From: Spirochaetia bacterium UBA5368
Lineage (GTDB): Bacteria > Spirochaetota > UBA4802 > UBA5368
DNA length: 7,131 nucleotides
Reading direction: 5' to 3'
Assembly: GCA_002407865.1 (NCBI GenBank)
Contig: DHPI01000018.1
Location: 2,159-9,289 of the forward strand
Position 1 is the first letter of the stretch; the number at the start of each line of letters is the position of its first letter. The position numbers and the translations under genes are program-made. This document shows positions 5,346-7,131 of the stretch, piece after piece. The notes beneath the pieces are model-generated. The model saw nothing but the letters and a program-made list of their open reading frames with translations. It was not told the DNA's origin and did not search any database.

Positions 5346-5672
5346 ATGGAAGGCAACAGGGTAAAGGTGACGATTTACGGGCATACCTGTAACATACAGG
5401 GCGACGCCTCTCCCGACTATATCGTACGGCTTGCCGGTTATGTGAATGAAAAGATGGAGGATGTCGGGAAAAATATTTCCAGCGGGAAACCCCTGCAGGT
5501 TGCCATCCTTGCCGCGCTCAATATTGCCGATGAATATTATCAATTGAAGGAATCGAAAGCTGGGGTAAACACCGTCATTGAACAGAAAACAAAGGCGTTG
5601 ATATCAATGCTCGATGAGGGATTGATAGGTGATATATTCTCTAATTGCGTCGATTCCGAAAAGCGGATATAA
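5346..5672 (+). CDS. zapA: Cell division protein ZapA
   Basis: ZapA binds FtsZ in the cytoplasm, cross-links its filaments and promotes Z-ring assembly. The 108-residue length is typical. The N-terminal part (1-45) has the family pattern VKVTIYGHTCNIQGDASPDY followed by IVRLAGYVNEKM. The helical middle (about 48-70) contains LQVAILAALNIADEYYQLK, and the C-terminal helix supports dimer or tetramer formation. ATG 5346 is preceded by GGGGGAGG at seven-base spacing. The upstream ZapB-like gene is probably in the same transcript. A hairpin touches the ribosome-binding site and another, probably terminating, follows the stop codon. Confidence 0.93.
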   Translation: MEGNRVKVTIYGHTCNIQGDASPDYIVRLAGYVNEKMEDVGKNISSGKPLQVAILAALNIADEYYQLKESKAGVNTVIEQKTKALISMLDEGLIGDIFSNCVDSEKRI

Positions 5673-5682
5673 TGGCGCCAGA

Positions 5683-5714
5683 AAGCCGCGGCGACGCATG
5701 GTTGCCGCGAGCTT
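5683..5714 (+). terminator. Probable terminator or stable hairpin after zapA
   Basis: AAGC plus CGCGGCGAC (5683-5695) pairs with GTTGCCGCG and GCTT (5701-5714). The stem is 13 bp with one bulged A (5710), one G-U pair and a GCATG loop. The tail CATTATC is not a proper T-run, so it may be an inefficient terminator or an mRNA-protecting structure. It separates zapA from the sigma-factor unit. Confidence 0.5.
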
Positions 5715-5733
5715 CATTATCAGCCTCTCAGAT

Positions 5734-5763
5734 TTGAAAAATTTCTTCCATGTTTTTTACACT
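5734..5763 (+). promoter_or_regulatory. Candidate promoter of the sigma-factor unit
   Basis: TTGAAA (5734-5739; five of six consensus bases) is separated by 18 bases from TACACT (5758-5763; four of six). It lies 33 bases before the sigma-factor start. A/T-rich surroundings allow other readings, including TAAACT at 5766-5771, and an autoregulated ECF promoter cannot be judged from one copy. Confidence 0.3.
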
Positions 5764-5796
5764 TTTAAACTATCCTGCAGGTATTAAATACGACTG

Positions 5797-6366
5797 ATGA
5801 ACCGCGATTTGACACCATTGGGTGATGAGGATCTTGTAAAGGTATTCAAAGATGGCAATGAACGCGCGTTCGATGAGCTGTACGCGCGCTATGCCTCGAA
5901 ACTGAAGCGGCTGATTTACTATTATCTTGGAGATGCGGAAGAATCCGATGACGTGCTTCATGACGTTTTTCTGCGCGTTTTTATGCATATTGATTCTTTT
6001 AATACGGAGAAGGTGTTTTCTTCGTGGATTTACAGGATTGCGGTAAATTGCAGTAAAAATTACCGTAAGAAGAATTATCGTAACCGGGTGCTGCTTGAAA
6101 GCGAGCAGATGGATATTGAAAATACGATAAATAACGCGTCTCCGGAGGATATTTTCATTAAACAAGAAGATATGCGGGCTTTTTACAGCGCCGTTAATTC
6201 TCTGAAGGATAATTTCAAGATTGTGTTCCTGTTACGCTTCGATCACGGGATGCAATACAGTCAGATATCACAAGTGATACGGTGTCCGGAGCGGACCGCG
6301 AAATGGCGCATGCAAAAGGCCATTGAAAAGATCATTGATTATTTAAAGGACAGGGACGTTGTCTGA
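5797..6366 (+). CDS. ECF-family RNA polymerase sigma factor
   Basis: This 189-residue sigma factor would direct RNA polymerase to a specific regulon. Region 2 (about 24-91) contains AFDELYARYASKLKRLIYYYLG and the DVLHDVFLRVF core; it binds the polymerase clamp and the -10 element. A linker rich in Asp/Glu and Asn follows. Region 4 (about 130-183) contains SLKDNFKIVFLLRF and a helix-turn-helix around 151-173 with ISQVIRCPERTAKWRMQKA, for -35 recognition. There is no region 1.1 or 3, so it is of the ECF (group 4) type. ATG 5797 has no close ribosome-binding site (CAGG at 5778-5781 is 15 bases away), so translation may be weak. The FecR-domain gene 33 bases downstream is probably its regulator. 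The signal and regulon are not visible. Confidence 0.93.
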   Translation: MNRDLTPLGDEDLVKVFKDGNERAFDELYARYASKLKRLIYYYLGDAEESDDVLHDVFLRVFMHIDSFNTEKVFSSWIYRIAVNCSKNYRKKNYRNRVLLESEQMDIENTINNASPEDIFIKQEDMRAFYSAVNSLKDNFKIVFLLRFDHGMQYSQISQVIRCPERTAKWRMQKAIEKIIDYLKDRDVV

Positions 6367-6399
6367 CAGGGTGATGTCATTCACCGTGAAGGGAAATTG

Positions 6400-7131
6400 A
6401 TGACGGAAAAAAAAGACATTATCACACTCCTCGAAAAAATAATCTCAAAAAAGAAATATCGCGATGTGAATCGCGAGGCGCTGCGTGATGTTTTTTTGCG
6501 TGCGGAGCTTCGGCAGCCGCGTTTTGACGCCGGGAATGAACTTTTAAAAATCAAGAGCCGTATCCATGCGGCGGAGAAGGGGAAAAACAGGGGGTTTGGG
6601 CGGCATGCCGTTGTGTACCGGGCGTTTGCCGGGATTGCGGCGTGCGTCGTAATTGCCGTGGCGCTCGCGGTGTTCCAGTCACGAGGAAAGGACGCCGTGA
6701 CGGGTGCGCCGGTATGCAGTTTCGTGTATGGTGACGTGCGCCTTGAATGCGACGGAGGCGCGGCGTTTCTTACCGCGGGCGGCACATTGAAAAATGACGA
6801 TGTGATAGTGACGGGCGCACGGTCGTGCGCCGATATCACGTATCGCGAGGAAATACGTATCCGGATCAAAGAAAAATCGCGCCTTCATGTTGCCTCGCTG
6901 ATGCGCTCAGACGGAGGAGCGCTGAAGTGCGATGTTGAATTATCGCGCGGCTCGGCGCTGCTCAATTTCAAGAAAATCGGTCGGGGCGACAGCGCGACGA
7001 TAAAGACCCCGACGTCGGTTGCCGGTGTGAGGGGCACATCGTTCGGCGTCGCCGTCGCCGACGACCTGTCTGTGCGGTATGAAGTGCTGGAAGGCAAGAT
7101 CGTGGTAAAAAACAGGATTGCGGGCAGCCCC
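6400..7131 (+). CDS. Membrane-anchored FecR-domain protein, probable regulator of the ECF sigma factor (3' end cut)
   Basis: The first 244 residues of a longer protein; the frame is still open at the window edge. ATG 6400 has AGGGA at 6390-6394, five bases upstream. Residues 1-70 are charged and presumably cytoplasmic. A hydrophobic helix at about 72-92 (AFAGIAACVVIAVALAVF) spans the membrane, and the rest should be periplasmic. From about 105 a FecR-type beta-rich domain begins (SFVYGDVRLECDGG), with the hallmark TPTSVAGVRGTSF at 203-215 followed by YEVLEGKIVVKN. FecR-type proteins are known to relay envelope signals to ECF sigma factors. The cytoplasmic part shows no zinc-type HxxxCxxC anti-sigma motif. 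Four cysteines (106, 117, 143, 177) lie in the periplasmic part. The position beside the sigma gene suggests it holds or activates that factor. No TonB-dependent receptor, the third partner in the classical Fec system, is present in the window. Confidence 0.88.
   Translation, partial: MTEKKDIITLLEKIISKKKYRDVNREALRDVFLRAELRQPRFDAGNELLKIKSRIHAAEKGKNRGFGRHAVVYRAFAGIAACVVIAVALAVFQSRGKDAVTGAPVCSFVYGDVRLECDGGAAFLTAGGTLKNDDVIVTGARSCADITYREEIRIRIKEKSRLHVASLMRSDGGALKCDVELSRGSALLNFKKIGRGDSATIKTPTSVAGVRGTSFGVAVADDLSVRYEVLEGKIVVKNRIAGSP

Noticed and set aside
4241..5543. Long minus-strand open frames (371 and 292 codons) across the ZapB-like and zapA genes
   Set aside because: They are serine-rich or hydrophobic mirror images of the acidic, Ile-rich coding strand, cross gene boundaries and overlap clear plus-strand genes.
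5673..5796. 6S RNA after zapA, as found in some proteobacteria
   Set aside because: The 124-base gap is shorter than 6S RNA (about 180 bases), and only one short hairpin without the long bulged-duplex shape is seen.
6370..6390. Small hairpin or palindrome before the FecR-domain gene (GGTGA/TCACC and TTCACCGTGAA)
   Set aside because: The stems are only five base pairs and compete with each other; nothing beyond proximity to the ribosome-binding site suggests a function.

Overview
The window holds nine genes, all on the + strand, cut at both ends: a partial tRNA-Val at the left edge and an unfinished FecR-domain gene at the right edge. The proteins point to a diderm (Gram-negative type) bacterium: one has a signal peptide and a beta-barrel-like C-terminus, there is a ZapA/ZapB-like pair, and an ECF sigma factor sits next to a membrane-anchored FecR-domain protein. 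The gene order and protein style would fit Spirochaetota or a deltaproteobacterial-type lineage. I cannot place it more precisely without database comparison.

Positions 1-3423 form a translation block: tRNA-Val(GAC), thrS, infC (IF3), rpmI (bL35) and rplT (bL20). thrS begins 26 bases after the tRNA. infC, rpmI and rplT follow at 30-43 base spacing and form the widespread IF3-L35-L20 operon. A 240-base leader precedes infC. It carries two strong inverted repeats and a small out-of-frame ORF that overlaps the infC start. The infC start appears to be a non-canonical ATA codon.

Positions 3424-4372 encode a secreted, probably outer-membrane beta-barrel protein of unknown function. A 13-bp perfect hairpin that looks like the terminator of the ribosomal-protein operon lies inside its signal-peptide codons.

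Positions 4373-5672 carry a divisome-like pair. The first gene encodes a ZapB-like coiled-coil protein with an unusual C-terminal tail made of repeated acidic-hydrophobic motifs. The second is zapA, which encodes an FtsZ-ring regulator. The gap before this pair holds a long-loop terminator, a candidate promoter and a small ORF of doubtful status. A 22-bp-period direct repeat straddles the stop codon of the ZapB-like gene, and a hairpin abuts the zapA ribosome-binding site.

Positions 5673-7131 start with a hairpin (probable terminator) and a candidate promoter. They are followed by an ECF sigma factor and, 33 bases downstream, a single-pass membrane FecR-domain protein that runs off the window. 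This pair probably forms a sigma/regulator switch. The FecR-domain gene lacks a stop codon inside the window and was found by direct translation. No mobile element, CRISPR array or rRNA is visible.
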